Assembly (NCBI RefSeq): GCF_000160135.1
Contig: NZ_GG729933.1
Coordinates: forward strand, 316,816-380,815
Length of the DNA stretch: 64,000 nucleotides
Direction: 5' to 3'
Origin: Oribacterium sp. oral taxon 078 str. F0262
GTDB taxonomy: Bacteria; Bacillota; Clostridia; Lachnospirales; Lachnospiraceae
Shown: positions 1-8,030 of the stretch, piece by piece
Position numbering within the stretch: position 1 is the stretch's first letter
How the letters are laid out: the number at the start of each line of letters is the position of its first letter
Made by a program: the position numbers and the translations under genes
The notes under the pieces: model-generated
What the model saw: only the letters and a program-made list of their open reading frames with translations
The model's database searches: none
Told to the model about the DNA's origin: nothing

Positions 1-726
1 CTTGTGAGCGGTGCGAGCTCCGGGATCGGGAGAGCGATCGCGGTCCGCGAGGCGAGGGCGGGGAGAAATCTGCTGATAAACTATGCGGGAAATGAGGAGG
101 GGGCGAAGGAGACGGAGCGCCTGATCCATGAGGCCGCGCCGGAGGCAGAGGTCCTGCTCTTTCGGGCGGATGTCTCGGAGGAAGAGGCGGTCAGGGAGAT
201 GGTCGATGCGGCGGTCGAACGCTTCGGGGCGATCGATGTCCTCGTAAACAATGCCGGAATCACAAGAGATAATCTCCTTCTTCGGATGAGCGCAGAGGAC
301 TTCGACAGCGTCCTTCGCATCAATCTCCGGGGCGTCTTCCTCCTCTCTAAATATGCCGGGAAATACATGCTGAAGAAAAGAAGCGGCCGGATCATAAATA
401 TCTCCAGTGTCGTCGGCCTCCATGGAAATATCGGACAGGTCAACTATGCCGCGTCCAAGGCGGGGATCATCGGCATCACGAAGACCCTGGCGAGGGAATA
501 CGCCGGGAGAAATATCACAGTCAACGCCGTGGCCCCCGGCTTTATTGAAACCCGCATGACCGAGACACTGCCGGAAAAGATCAAAGAAAGCATGCTCTCG
601 GAAATCCCCCTCGGACGCTTCGGAAAACCGGAAGACATCGCAAACGCCGTCAGCTTCCTCGCCTCCGACGAAAGCTCCTACATCACCGGCCAGGTACTCC
701 TGATCGACGGTGGAATGAGAGCGTAG
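1..726 (+). CDS. fabG: 3-oxoacyl-ACP reductase FabG, 5' end outside window
   Basis: NADPH-dependent reductase of type II fatty acid synthesis, converting 3-oxoacyl-ACP to 3-hydroxyacyl-ACP in the cytosol. The frame is open from base 1 (L-V-S-G-A-S-S-G-I-G), which is the Rossmann TGxxxGxG loop that normally lies about 10 residues into the protein. The true start is therefore just upstream of the window, and the GTG at 4 is not a credible start. Visible family features are the NNAG motif, the catalytic Ser (NISSV), the Y-A-A-S-K catalytic Tyr/Lys pair and the C-terminal S-Y-I-T-G-Q segment. It is followed by fabF and fabZ on the same strand, separated from fabF by a repeat array. Function is confident; only the N-terminus is missing. 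Confidence 0.95.
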   Translation, partial: LVSGASSGIGRAIAVREARAGRNLLINYAGNEEGAKETERLIHEAAPEAEVLLFRADVSEEEAVREMVDAAVERFGAIDVLVNNAGITRDNLLLRMSAEDFDSVLRINLRGVFLLSKYAGKYMLKKRSGRIINISSVVGLHGNIGQVNYAASKAGIIGITKTLAREYAGRNITVNAVAPGFIETRMTETLPEKIKESMLSEIPLGRFGKPEDIANAVSFLASDESSYITGQVLLIDGGMRA

Positions 727-741
727 GCGTTTTTCTTTCAG

Positions 742-1515
742 AAAAACGCCGGAGCGAATTGGCACAGTGCTAAGGACAGAAAAAGAGCCAAGAGAAAGAG
801 CAGGTCCGACAAAGCTGAATGTCCATAGAGAAATGCACTGTGTCCCGCGAAGCGGGATCCTGTGAGGTCTACAGGACCGAACAGGACCCGGGGAGAAGGA
901 GCGTTCCGCCTCGAAGGAAAAACGCCGGAGCGAATTGGCACAGTGCTAAGGACAGAAAAAGAGCCAAGAGAAAGAGCAGGTCCGACAAAGCTGAATGTCC
1001 ATAGAGAAATGCACTGTGTCCCGCGAAGCGGGATCCTGTGAGGTCTACAGGACCGAACAGGACCCGGGGAGAAGGAGCGTTCCGCCTCGAAGGAAAAACG
1101 CCGGAGCGAATTGGCACAGTGCTAAGGACAGAAAAAGAGCCAAGAGAAAGAGCAGGTCCGACAAAGCTGAATGTCCATAGAGAAATGCACTGTGTCCCGC
1201 GAAGCGGGATCCTGTGAGGTCTACAGGACCGAACAGGACCCGGGGAGAAGGAGCGTTCCGCCTCGAAGGAAAAACGCCGGAGCGAATTGGCACAGTGCTA
1301 AGGACAGAAAAAGAGCCAAGAGAAAGAGCGGGTCCGACAGAATCGGAAAGCCATAGGGCGATGCACTGTGTCCCGCGAAGCGGGATCCTGTGAGGCCTAC
1401 AGGACCGAACAGGACCCGGAGGGAAGGACAGTGATGCTCCGAAGGAAAAACGCCGGAGCGAGTTGGCACAGTGCTAAGGACAGAAAAAGAGCCAAGAGAA
1501 AGAGCAGGTCCGTTT
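742..1515 (+). repeat. 176-bp tandem repeat array between fabG and fabF, probably structured RNA
   Basis: The block beginning AAAAACGCCGGAGCG recurs at 742, 918, 1094, 1270 and 1446, an exact 176-bp period. Units 1-3 look identical by eye, unit 4 is diverged, and unit 5 is cut off near 1515. 176 is not a multiple of three and stops fall in every frame, so the array does not encode a repeat protein. Each unit contains inverted repeats: CACAGTGC with GCACTGTG, CCGC-gaa-GCGG, TCCTGT with ACAGGA, and a CGGGG/CCTCG stem that becomes CGGAG/CTCCG in unit 4, a compensatory change. The array starts at a hairpin on the fabG stop codon (arms 726-735 and 741-750). Being inside the fab operon, it would be transcribed. 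Confidence 0.9.
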
Positions 1516-1570
1516 TTAAAGGCTCCCGCCGCGGGCAGGAACTACAGGAAGAAGCAGGAAGGAGAAAAAG

Positions 1571-2803
1571 ATGGAAAAAAGAAGGGTGGTCATCACCGGG
1601 CTTGGCACAGTGAATCCGACGGGAAATACGGTGAAGGAGAGCTGGGATGCGATCCGGGATGGAAAATGCGGGATCGCCCCCATCAGCTGCTTTGATACGG
1701 AAGGCTTTTCGGTAAAGCTTGCGGCGGAGGTCAAGGATTTCCATCCGGAGGAGATCCTGGACAAGCGCGAATTAAAGCATATGGCGCGCTTTACCCAGTT
1801 CGCGCTGATCGCCGCTGAGCAGGCGATGCAGGAGAGCGGACTGCGCGCTGCCATCGATCCGACCCGCATCGGGGCGATCGTCTCCTCCGGTATCGGAGGA
1901 CTCAAAACCATCGAGGAGGAGCACAGCAAGGGAGAAAAGCGGGGCTTTGAAAGGGTAAATCCCTTCTTCATCCCGATGGCCATCTCCAATATGGCGGCGG
2001 CGCAGATCGCGATCCGCTATGAGCTCCGAGGTATGTGCAGCTGCCCGGTGACGGCCTGCGCCGGCGGCTCCAATGCGATCGGCGATGCCTTCCATCGGAT
2101 CCGGGACGGCTATGAGGATGCGATGCTGACCGGAGGCACAGAGGCCTCGATCTCGGAGCTCGGCATCGGCGGCTTCTCCAGCATGAAGGCGCTCTCCACG
2201 GCATCGGACCCCGCGCGGGCCAGCATTCCCTTCGATAAGGAGCGGGGCGGCTTCGTCATGGGGGAGGGCGCCGGCATCCTTGTGCTCGAGGAGAGAGAGC
2301 ACGCCATAAAAAGGGGAGCGAGGATTCATGCGGAGATCGTCGGGTATGGGGCGAACTGCGATGCCTATCATATCACTTCCCCGGCCCCGAACGGGGAGGG
2401 CGGCGCGGAGTGCATGAGACTCGCGCTGAGAGATGCGGGGATTCGGCCCGAAGAGATCAGCTATATCAATGCGCACGGCACCTCCACACACCTGAATGAT
2501 CTCGGGGAGACAGCGGCGATTAAGACTGTCTTCGGAGAGCTTGCCCATCGAATTCCGGTCTCCAGCACAAAGTCCATGACCGGGCATCTGCTCGGCGGCG
2601 CGGGGGCTGTGGAAGCGATCTTCTCCGTAAAGGCTCTGGAGGATGCCTATATCCCCCAGACGAAGAACCTCCTTGTGCCGGATCCGGACTGCGATCTGGA
2701 CTATGTTCCGAATAAGGGACGAAGCGGGGAGCTTCAGTATGTGCTCTCGAATTCGCTCGGCTTTGGCGGACATAACGCCTGCCTGATCTTCAAAAAAGCA
2801 TAG
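1571..2803 (+). CDS. fabF: 3-oxoacyl-ACP synthase II FabF
   Basis: Condensing enzyme that elongates acyl-ACP with malonyl-ACP. The 410-residue length is normal for KAS II. The Cys-His-His triad is visible: nucleophile Cys163 in TACAGGS, His302 in NAHGTSTH and His339 in MTGHLLGG. The C-terminal NSLGFGGHN motif is intact. The ATG is preceded by GGAAGGAG at a good distance. fabZ begins 17 bp downstream, so the two are probably cotranscribed. Whether read-through from fabG passes the 176-bp repeat array cannot be told from sequence. Confidence 0.97.
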   Translation: MEKRRVVITGLGTVNPTGNTVKESWDAIRDGKCGIAPISCFDTEGFSVKLAAEVKDFHPEEILDKRELKHMARFTQFALIAAEQAMQESGLRAAIDPTRIGAIVSSGIGGLKTIEEEHSKGEKRGFERVNPFFIPMAISNMAAAQIAIRYELRGMCSCPVTACAGGSNAIGDAFHRIRDGYEDAMLTGGTEASISELGIGGFSSMKALSTASDPARASIPFDKERGGFVMGEGAGILVLEEREHAIKRGARIHAEIVGYGANCDAYHITSPAPNGEGGAECMRLALRDAGIRPEEISYINAHGTSTHLNDLGETAAIKTVFGELAHRIPVSSTKSMTGHLLGGAGAVEAIFSVKALEDAYIPQTKNLLVPDPDCDLDYVPNKGRSGELQYVLSNSLGFGGHNACLIFKKA

Positions 2804-2820
2804 GGAGAGAGGAGAGGAAG

Positions 2821-3300
2821 ATGAGAGATCCGGAAAAGATGGAATCAGAGAGCATGGAGGCAGAGAGGAAGCCTCGGGAGCTCGATATCGACGGTATACA
2901 GAAAATCCTGCCGCACCGCTATCCCTTTCTCCTGATCGACAGAGTACTCGACTATGAGCCGGGGGGCTTTGCGTTGGCGCGGAAATGTGTCAGCGGAAAT
3001 GAGAGCTTTTTCCAGGGACATTTTCCGGCTTATCCGGTGATGCCGGGGGTCCTTGCCATCGAAGCGCTCGCGCAGACCGGTGCAGTGGCGCTTCTCAGCA
3101 TGCCGGAGAACAAAGGGAAGCTCGCCTTTTTCGGCGGGATCAGGAATGCGAGATTTCGCCAAAAGATCCGCCCCGGCGATGTGCTCGAGCTTCGCTGTGA
3201 GCTTTGCCGCATGCACGGTCCGGTCGGGATCGGAAAGGCAGAGGCGAGGATCGACGGGAAAACCGCGGTCTCCGCGGAGCTCACTTTTATGATAGGCTGA
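2821..3300 (+). CDS. fabZ: 3-hydroxyacyl-ACP dehydratase FabZ
   Basis: Hot-dog-fold dehydratase making trans-2-enoyl-ACP. The 159-residue protein has the family signature: catalytic His in L-P-H-R-Y-P-F, the GHFP..PVMPGVL segment with the usual helix after it, and the catalytic Glu in A-I-E-A-L-A-Q. The N-terminus carries about 20 extra charged residues (MESESMEAERK) before the conserved D-I-D-G-I-Q-K-I-L start. An internal ATG at 2836 is possible, but the ATG at 2821 has the better GGAGAGAGGAGAGG leader. It is the last biosynthetic gene visible in the fab operon before the MarR regulator. Confidence 0.96.
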   Translation: MRDPEKMESESMEAERKPRELDIDGIQKILPHRYPFLLIDRVLDYEPGGFALARKCVSGNESFFQGHFPAYPVMPGVLAIEALAQTGAVALLSMPENKGKLAFFGGIRNARFRQKIRPGDVLELRCELCRMHGPVGIGKAEARIDGKTAVSAELTFMIG

Positions 3301-3377
3301 TGCTTCGGGATGCGAAGGGGGCGGCGGGGTCAGAGGGGAATGATAAGGTAAATTGCGGCGGAGAGCAGATAGAAGTC

Positions 3378-3842
3378 ATGAAATTCAGCGATGTCATCGT
3401 GGAGCTTTACAACAAGTTTCGAATCTATTTTTATATGCAGGTTTTCTCCCGCTTCGAGAAGCGGGAGGCGACGCTTACGACCGTGGAATCCTACAGCATG
3501 GAGTGCATCCGTGCTCTGGGGGAGCCCACCGTACAGGAGTTTGCCGGGATGATGGGGATCTCCGCTCCGAATGCGGCCTATAAGGTGAACGCCCTTATAC
3601 AGAAGGGCTATATCGAGAAGGTCCGCTCCGAGAGCGACCGGAGGGAGTATCATCTCCGCCCCACGAGGAGATTTTGGGAGTATTATGAGCTGAGCAGCAG
3701 CTATGCGAAGATCGTAGAGCGGCGCTGCCGGGAGAGGTTCGCCCCGGAGGAGCTGGAAAAGCTGGAGGAGATGCTCACCATCATCACGGAGGAGCTCATG
3801 CCGGAGCTGGAGATCAAACGTTTTCTCCGATCCCCGGACTGA
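3378..3842 (+). CDS. MarR-family regulator, possible FabT-type fatty acid regulator
   Basis: 154-residue winged-helix protein of MarR type. The helix-turn-helix spans roughly residues 45-75 (TVQEFAGMMGISAPNAAYKV) and the wing about 80-92 with S-D-R-R-E-Y. Flanking N- and C-terminal helices would form the dimer interface. The start at 3378 is chosen because the frame upstream lacks a plausible start, although its Shine-Dalgarno is weak. It lies 77 bp downstream of fabZ on the same strand. In many Firmicutes a MarR protein, FabT, represses fab genes, so this position makes a fatty-acid-related role reasonable. That is inference from context, since no operator for it could be identified here. 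Confidence 0.88.
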   Translation: MKFSDVIVELYNKFRIYFYMQVFSRFEKREATLTTVESYSMECIRALGEPTVQEFAGMMGISAPNAAYKVNALIQKGYIEKVRSESDRREYHLRPTRRFWEYYELSSSYAKIVERRCRERFAPEELEKLEEMLTIITEELMPELEIKRFLRSPD

Positions 3843-3881
3843 GCCTCTGCTTGTCTTCCATCTCCTCTTTCCGGAAGCCTA

Positions 3882-3910
3882 TTGACTTTGCCCTCTTCGG
3901 AGGGTATTAT
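3882..3910 (+). promoter_or_regulatory. Near-consensus sigma-A promoter of uxaBA
   Basis: TTGACT at 3882-3887, a 17-bp spacer and TATTAT at 3905-3910. This gives a start site near 3917, so the operator at 3923 lies in the first transcribed bases. The leader to uxaB is about 275 nt. Confidence 0.75.
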
Positions 3911-3922
3911 TATTGCATAAAA

Positions 3923-3936
3923 TGTAAGCGCTTACA
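3923..3936 (+). promoter_or_regulatory. Perfect palindromic cre / LacI-GalR-type operator
   Basis: TGTAAGCGCTTACA is a perfect 14-bp palindrome that fits the CcpA cre consensus TGWAANCGNTNWCA and also generic LacI-family operators. It sits about 12 bp downstream of the -10 box, where binding would block initiation or clearance. Likely outcomes are carbon catabolite repression or pathway-specific repression of galacturonate catabolism. The sequence does not distinguish CcpA from a dedicated regulator. Confidence 0.8.
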
Positions 3937-4003
3937 CGAGCAGAAGAACAGCGGGCAGAGGCGATAATAGCTGGAATACCAGAAACAGGAGAAACAGCAG
4001 AAA

Positions 4004-4066
4004 TACCAAAAATACCAAAAATACCAAAAATACCAAAAATACCAGAAATACCAAAAATACCAGAAA
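4004..4066 (+). repeat. Seven-copy 9-bp microsatellite in the uxaB leader
   Basis: TACCAAAAA or TACCAGAAA recurs every 9 bp at 4004, 4013, 4022, 4031, 4040, 4049 and 4058, with looser related sequence just upstream. It is in the transcribed leader between the operator and uxaB. The low-complexity reverse-strand frame is not a gene. The rest of 3843-4191 holds the promoter, the operator and purine-rich sequence before uxaB. Confidence 0.9.
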
Positions 4067-4191
4067 ACAGCGCTGAGAGCAGAGGCTTTGCATGCTGCCG
4101 GCCGCTTTTCCGCGAGACAGCGGGATGTCCGCTTAGCGCGGATCAAGCAGCGGACGGCGGCGAGGAGAGAGGGAAAGGGAGCGGGATTTCC

Positions 4192-5697
4192 ATGGAGAAA
4201 TTAAATTATGAGGTTTTGAGGAAAAGCGGATATCAGGGGTATATCCTTCGGGATGCTCCGGTAAAGGTCCTGCAGTTCGGGGAGGGGAATTTTCTCCGCG
4301 CCTTTTCGGATTACTGGTTCGATATGGCGAATGAGAGGGCGGGATGGCAGGGAAAGATCACGATGCTGCAGCCGATCGCCCAGGGACTTACGGAGCTCGT
4401 GAATCAGCAGGAGGGGCTCTATACTCTCTATCTCCGGGGCATGGAGAGGGGGGAGAGGGTGGATAAAAGGCGCGTGATCTCCGCGGTAAAAAACTGCCTG
4501 AACCCCTATACGGAAGAGGGCTTTCGGGAGTTTCTGGAGCTTGCAAAATCTCCGGAGCTTCAGTATGTCGTGAGCAATACGACGGAGGCCGGCATCGTAT
4601 ACGATCCCGATACCCGCTTTGAGGACAGGCCGCCGCACTCCTTCCCGGGGAAGCTCACGAGATTTCTCTATGAGAGATTCCGGGCGGGGCGGGAGGGACT
4701 TGTCATCCTCTCCTGCGAGCTGATCGATGATAACGGAAGGGAGCTGAAGAAGCTCGTGGAGCGTCATGGCGAAGAGTGGAAGCTCGGGGCGGATTTCGGA
4801 AGCTGGCTGGAGAAGGAGAACCTCTTCTGCTCTACCCTTGTCGACAGGATTGTGCCGGGGAGGATCCGGAGCGAGGAGGAGCGGCAGAGACTGGACCGGG
4901 AGAACGGCTACAGCGATCCGCTCGCGGATGTCGGGGAGGTCTTCGGCGTCTGGTATATCGAAGGACCGGAGAGCCTCGCGGAGAAGCTGCCCTTCCATAG
5001 GGCCGGTCTCAATGTACATGTGGTCCCGGAGGTTGCCCCCTATAAGAAACGGAAGGTCCGAATCCTGAACGGGGCGCACACGGGCTTTGTGCTCGGCGCG
5101 TATCTTGCGGGCTTTCATATCGTGAGAGACTGCGTGCAGGATCCCGTGATCCTCGGCTTTCTGAATAAGATGCTCAAGGAGGAGATCATCCCGATCCTGC
5201 CCCTGGAGAGGGAGGACTGTGAGCGCTTCGCCTCGGCCGTGGAGGACCGCTTCCGAAATCCCTTTGTGGACCATCAGCTGCTCTCGATCTCCCTGAATTC
5301 CACATCGAAGTGGAGGGCGAGGAATCTGCCCTCTCTGCTCGAGTACCATGAGAAATTCGGGAAGCTTCCGAAATGTCTCGCGATGAGCCTCGCGTTTTAC
5401 TTCGCCTTTTACTCCGATGGGCTTAAGCAGAGGGAGGAAGACGCCGTCCTTGCGGAAAGGCCGGACGGAGAGGAGTACCGCATAAAGGATGACAAAGCGG
5501 TGCTCGACTTCTTCTGGGAGAAGAGGAATGCCTCCCCGGAGAGCCTTCTCTTTGACGGAATGGGGAGAGAGGACTTCTGGGGCAGGGATCTGAAGGAGAT
5601 CCCGGGGCTTTATCCGCTGACACTGGAAAATCTCAGGCGGATCCGGAGGGACGGCGCGAAGGCGGCCTTTGCCCTTGCCGCAGGGGATGAGGCCTGA
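4192..5697 (+). CDS. uxaB: Tagaturonate reductase (altronate oxidoreductase)
   Basis: NADH-dependent interconversion of D-tagaturonate and D-altronate in galacturonate catabolism. The protein belongs to the long-chain mannitol dehydrogenase family. The 501 residues begin with a Rossmann segment (VKVLQFGEGNFLRAF), continue with the substrate domain, and contain K-R-K-V-R-I-L-N-G-A-H-T, the conserved Lys/Asn/His region of polyol dehydrogenases. The G-L-T-E-L-V-N-Q-Q-E-G-L-Y-T segment is typical of UxaB rather than of fructuronate reductase. ATG at 4192 follows GGGAGCGGG. It is paired with uxaA, which catalyses the next step. Expression is probably controlled by the operator at 3923. Confidence 0.93.
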   Translation: MEKLNYEVLRKSGYQGYILRDAPVKVLQFGEGNFLRAFSDYWFDMANERAGWQGKITMLQPIAQGLTELVNQQEGLYTLYLRGMERGERVDKRRVISAVKNCLNPYTEEGFREFLELAKSPELQYVVSNTTEAGIVYDPDTRFEDRPPHSFPGKLTRFLYERFRAGREGLVILSCELIDDNGRELKKLVERHGEEWKLGADFGSWLEKENLFCSTLVDRIVPGRIRSEEERQRLDRENGYSDPLADVGEVFGVWYIEGPESLAEKLPFHRAGLNVHVVPEVAPYKKRKVRILNGAHTGFVLGAYLAGFHIVRDCVQDPVILGFLNKMLKEEIIPILPLEREDCERFASAVEDRFRNPFVDHQLLSISLNSTSKWRARNLPSLLEYHEKFGKLPKCLAMSLAFYFAFYSDGLKQREEDAVLAERPDGEEYRIKDDKAVLDFFWEKRNASPESLLFDGMGREDFWGRDLKEIPGLYPLTLENLRRIRRDGAKAAFALAAGDEA

Positions 5698-5898
5698 GGG
5701 AGGAAGGACCGCGAGATTGATAAGCTGATCGTCCCGGGGCTTTCCGCGGGGGAATTTTTTTCCCGGGCGGAGGAATTCGTCTATGACAGACGGAACGCGG
5801 CATCTCTTTTCCGCTCCCGAGAGGCGGATACGATAGATCGATCATGGCTCCGCTGCCGGGGGAGAGAGCTTTTGGAATTTTGGAAGAGGAGGAGAAAT
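5698..5898 (+). other. Open, protein-like spacer between uxaB and uxaA
   Basis: The uxaB reading frame has no further stop between its TGA at 5695 and the uxaA start at 5899. The translated spacer looks compositionally like protein (for example K-L-I-V-P-G-L-S-A-G-E-F-F), but it has no ATG or convincing ribosome binding site and I recognise no family in it. It may be a decayed gene fragment or chance in GC-rich DNA. Confidence 0.4.
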
Positions 5899-7383
5899 AT
5901 GGCAGAGTTTGTGCATATCAATCCGGAGGACAATGTCGCAGTTTCGATCCGGCCGATCCCCGCGGGAAGCGAGCTCAAGGTGGATGGGATCTCCGTCAGG
6001 CTGAGAGAGGATATCCCGCAGGGGCACAAATTCGCTCTTTATTCCCTGAAGAAGGGATCGGATATTATAAAATACGGCTGCCGCATCGGCCATGCGACGC
6101 GGGAGATCGCGGCCGGAGAATGGGTTCACAGCCACAATATGGCCACAAATCTCTCCGCTGAGCTGGAATACCGCTACAGTCCTTCCCATCCCGCGCTTAA
6201 AAGGAGGGAGACGGAGAGCTTTCTCGGATATCTCCGATCGGACGGGAGAGCTGCCACGAGAAATGAGCTCTGGATCATCCCGACAGTAGGCTGCGTAAAT
6301 GATATCGCGAAGGCGCTCGTCCGGGAGAATCAGGATCTCGTGCAGGGGAGCATCGAAGGGCTCTACTCCTTCCCCCATCCCTTCGGCTGTTCCCAGACCG
6401 GAGAGGATCACGGGATGACGCGGAAGCTCCTCGCGTCTCTCGTCCGGCATCCCAACGCGGGGGGCGTACTGGTACTCTCTCTGGGCTGTGAGAATCTGAC
6501 CCACGAGCAGTTTCTCGCCGAGCTCGGGCCTTATGACAGGGAGAGAGTCCGCTTCCTGATCTGCCAGGATACGGAGGATGAGTTGGAGGACGGGAGGAAG
6601 CTTCTCATGGAGCTTTCGGACTATGCTGGTCGCTTTCAGAGACAGCCCCTCGGAGTCGACAAGCTGCTCATCGGAATGAAGTGCGGGGGCTCCGACGGCC
6701 TCTCCGGCATCACGGCAAATCCTGTGGTGGGGCGTCTCTCGGATCGTCTGATCTCGGAGGGAGGAAGCACGGTGCTCACCGAGGTTCCGGAGATGTTCGG
6801 TGCGGAGGAGATGCTTCTCCCCCGCTGTGAAAACGAGGAGGTCTTCCGGAAGGCGTCCGATATGCTGAACGGATTTAAGGAATATTTTCTGAGTCATCAT
6901 GAGCAGGTCTATGAGAATCCGAGCCCCGGAAACAAGGAAGGGGGGATTACAACTCTCGAGGATAAATCCTGCGGCTGCGTACAAAAGGGCGGGAGAGCGC
7001 CGATCGTCGATGTGCTCGGCTACGCGGAGAGCGCGAAAAAACAGGGCCTCAGTCTTCTCTGGGGGCCCGGAAACGATCTGGTATCCGCGACGAATCTGAC
7101 TGCTGCCGGCTGCCAGCTGATTCTCTTTACGACGGGACGGGGGACCCCCTTCGGCGCCCCGGCGCCGACGATGAAGCTGTCCAGCAACGACAGCCTCGCG
7201 AAGCGGAAGAAAAATTGGATTGACTTCAACGCGGGAACTGTCGCATCCTCCGGGGAATCCATCGACAGCGCCGCGGAGCGCCTCTGGAACTTCGTAAAGG
7301 AGGCGGCCTCCGGGAAAAGGACCAGGAGCGAGGAGCATGACTGCCGGGAAATCTCGATCTTTAAGGACGGCGTAATATTGTAG
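5899..7383 (+). CDS. uxaA: Altronate dehydratase UxaA
   Basis: Dehydrates D-altronate to 2-keto-3-deoxygluconate using an iron-dependent active site. From the ATG at 5899 the protein is 494 residues, the usual family length. The N-terminal 100 residues form a SAF domain (residues V-A-V-S-I-R-P-I and the G-H-K-F-A motif), followed by the large catalytic domain with conserved Cys/Gly segments (F-G-C-S-Q-T-G, L-G-C-E-N, M-K-C-G-G-S-D-G, K-S-C-G-C-V-Q-K-G). The 5899 start is preferred because GAGGAGGAG lies just upstream and the protein then aligns to the family N-terminus. A TTG-started extension is open in the same frame but is not needed. It forms an operon with uxaB. Confidence 0.95.
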   Translation: MAEFVHINPEDNVAVSIRPIPAGSELKVDGISVRLREDIPQGHKFALYSLKKGSDIIKYGCRIGHATREIAAGEWVHSHNMATNLSAELEYRYSPSHPALKRRETESFLGYLRSDGRAATRNELWIIPTVGCVNDIAKALVRENQDLVQGSIEGLYSFPHPFGCSQTGEDHGMTRKLLASLVRHPNAGGVLVLSLGCENLTHEQFLAELGPYDRERVRFLICQDTEDELEDGRKLLMELSDYAGRFQRQPLGVDKLLIGMKCGGSDGLSGITANPVVGRLSDRLISEGGSTVLTEVPEMFGAEEMLLPRCENEEVFRKASDMLNGFKEYFLSHHEQVYENPSPGNKEGGITTLEDKSCGCVQKGGRAPIVDVLGYAESAKKQGLSLLWGPGNDLVSATNLTAAGCQLILFTTGRGTPFGAPAPTMKLSSNDSLAKRKKNWIDFNAGTVASSGESIDSAAERLWNFVKEAASGKRTRSEEHDCREISIFKDGVIL

Positions 7384-7418
7384 GGGAATGGCAGGGGAGA
7401 ATCCGGCCTCAGCGATGG

Positions 7419-7443
7419 AAAAAGGCAGCATAGCTGCCTTTTT
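7419..7443 (+). terminator. Rho-independent terminator after uxaA
   Basis: Perfect 11-bp stem AAAAAGGCAGC / GCTGCCTTTTT with a 3-nt loop (7430-7432), 35 bp after the uxaA stop. The A/T ends make it potentially bidirectional. Confidence 0.88.
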
Positions 7444-7582
7444 CTGCATCTTAGCGGAGAATGCGGGACAGGAATGCGTCCCCTGCGCTATAGTAGGGAC
7501 AAGCGGAAGCAAAGGGAGAAGGAGAGGCAGGAAAGGATGCCGCGGGAGGAGAAGGGAAGATAGAAAGAGGGAGAGGAAAATC

Positions 7583-8017
7583 ATGAAGGTGCGTGTGGAA
7601 ATTACAGAGGGCTGCGGGGATGCCTGTGCCGTGATCTATGCTTCCGCTGTGACGGAGGAGGTGCAAAAGGCGCTGGAGCTCCTTGGCGCCGCAGGGACAG
7701 TGATCGCAGCCTGGGAGGGAGATACGCTTCGAATCGTGCAGCCGGAGGAGCTGTATATGGTCCGGATTGAGGGCGGAGAGACCCTTCTCTATGGGAGGAA
7801 TCAGCGCTACCGATCCAGAAAGAGGCTATACGAGATCGCGCAGCAGCTTGGGAATCGCTTCCTCCAGATATCGAAGACGACGCTCGTCAATCTGAGCTAT
7901 CTGGACAGTGTGGAGGCGGGCTTTAGCGGTACACTTTCCCTGAAGCTGAAGAATGGCTGCCGGGATTATGTCACCCGGAAATATCTGAAAGCGTTCCGGA
8001 ATTACCTTGGGATATGA
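7583..8017 (+). CDS. LytTR-domain DNA-binding regulator
   Basis: 144-residue protein. The N-terminal ~45 residues form a small alpha/beta segment, and the C-terminal ~95 residues form a LytTR domain (LYMVRIEGGETLLY, then FLQISKTTLVNLSYLDSV and the terminal YLKAFRNYLG). It has no receiver domain. The start at 7583 follows GGAGAGGAAAA, and longer frames upstream run through the terminator. It ends 13 bp before a DUF3021 membrane protein. This LytTR-plus-DUF3021 pair is a recurrent Firmicutes arrangement in which the membrane protein is thought to restrain the regulator. Target genes are unknown, and autoregulation is plausible. Confidence 0.9.
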   Translation: MKVRVEITEGCGDACAVIYASAVTEEVQKALELLGAAGTVIAAWEGDTLRIVQPEELYMVRIEGGETLLYGRNQRYRSRKRLYEIAQQLGNRFLQISKTTLVNLSYLDSVEAGFSGTLSLKLKNGCRDYVTRKYLKAFRNYLGI

Positions 8018-8030
8018 GAGGAGGAGAAAG

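Noticed and set aside
819-1356. Three identical overlapping 61-codon frames in the 176-bp repeats
   Set aside because: They repeat only because the DNA repeats, have no ribosome site, are lost in unit 4, and the 176-bp period is not a multiple of three.
3910-4146. Reverse-strand frame with F-W-Y repeats
   Set aside because: It is the translation of the 9-bp microsatellite in the uxaB leader; no start signal or family.
5842-7584. 580-codon reverse-strand frame opposite uxaA
   Set aside because: Shadow of uxaA in GC-rich DNA; no start signal and no recognisable domain.
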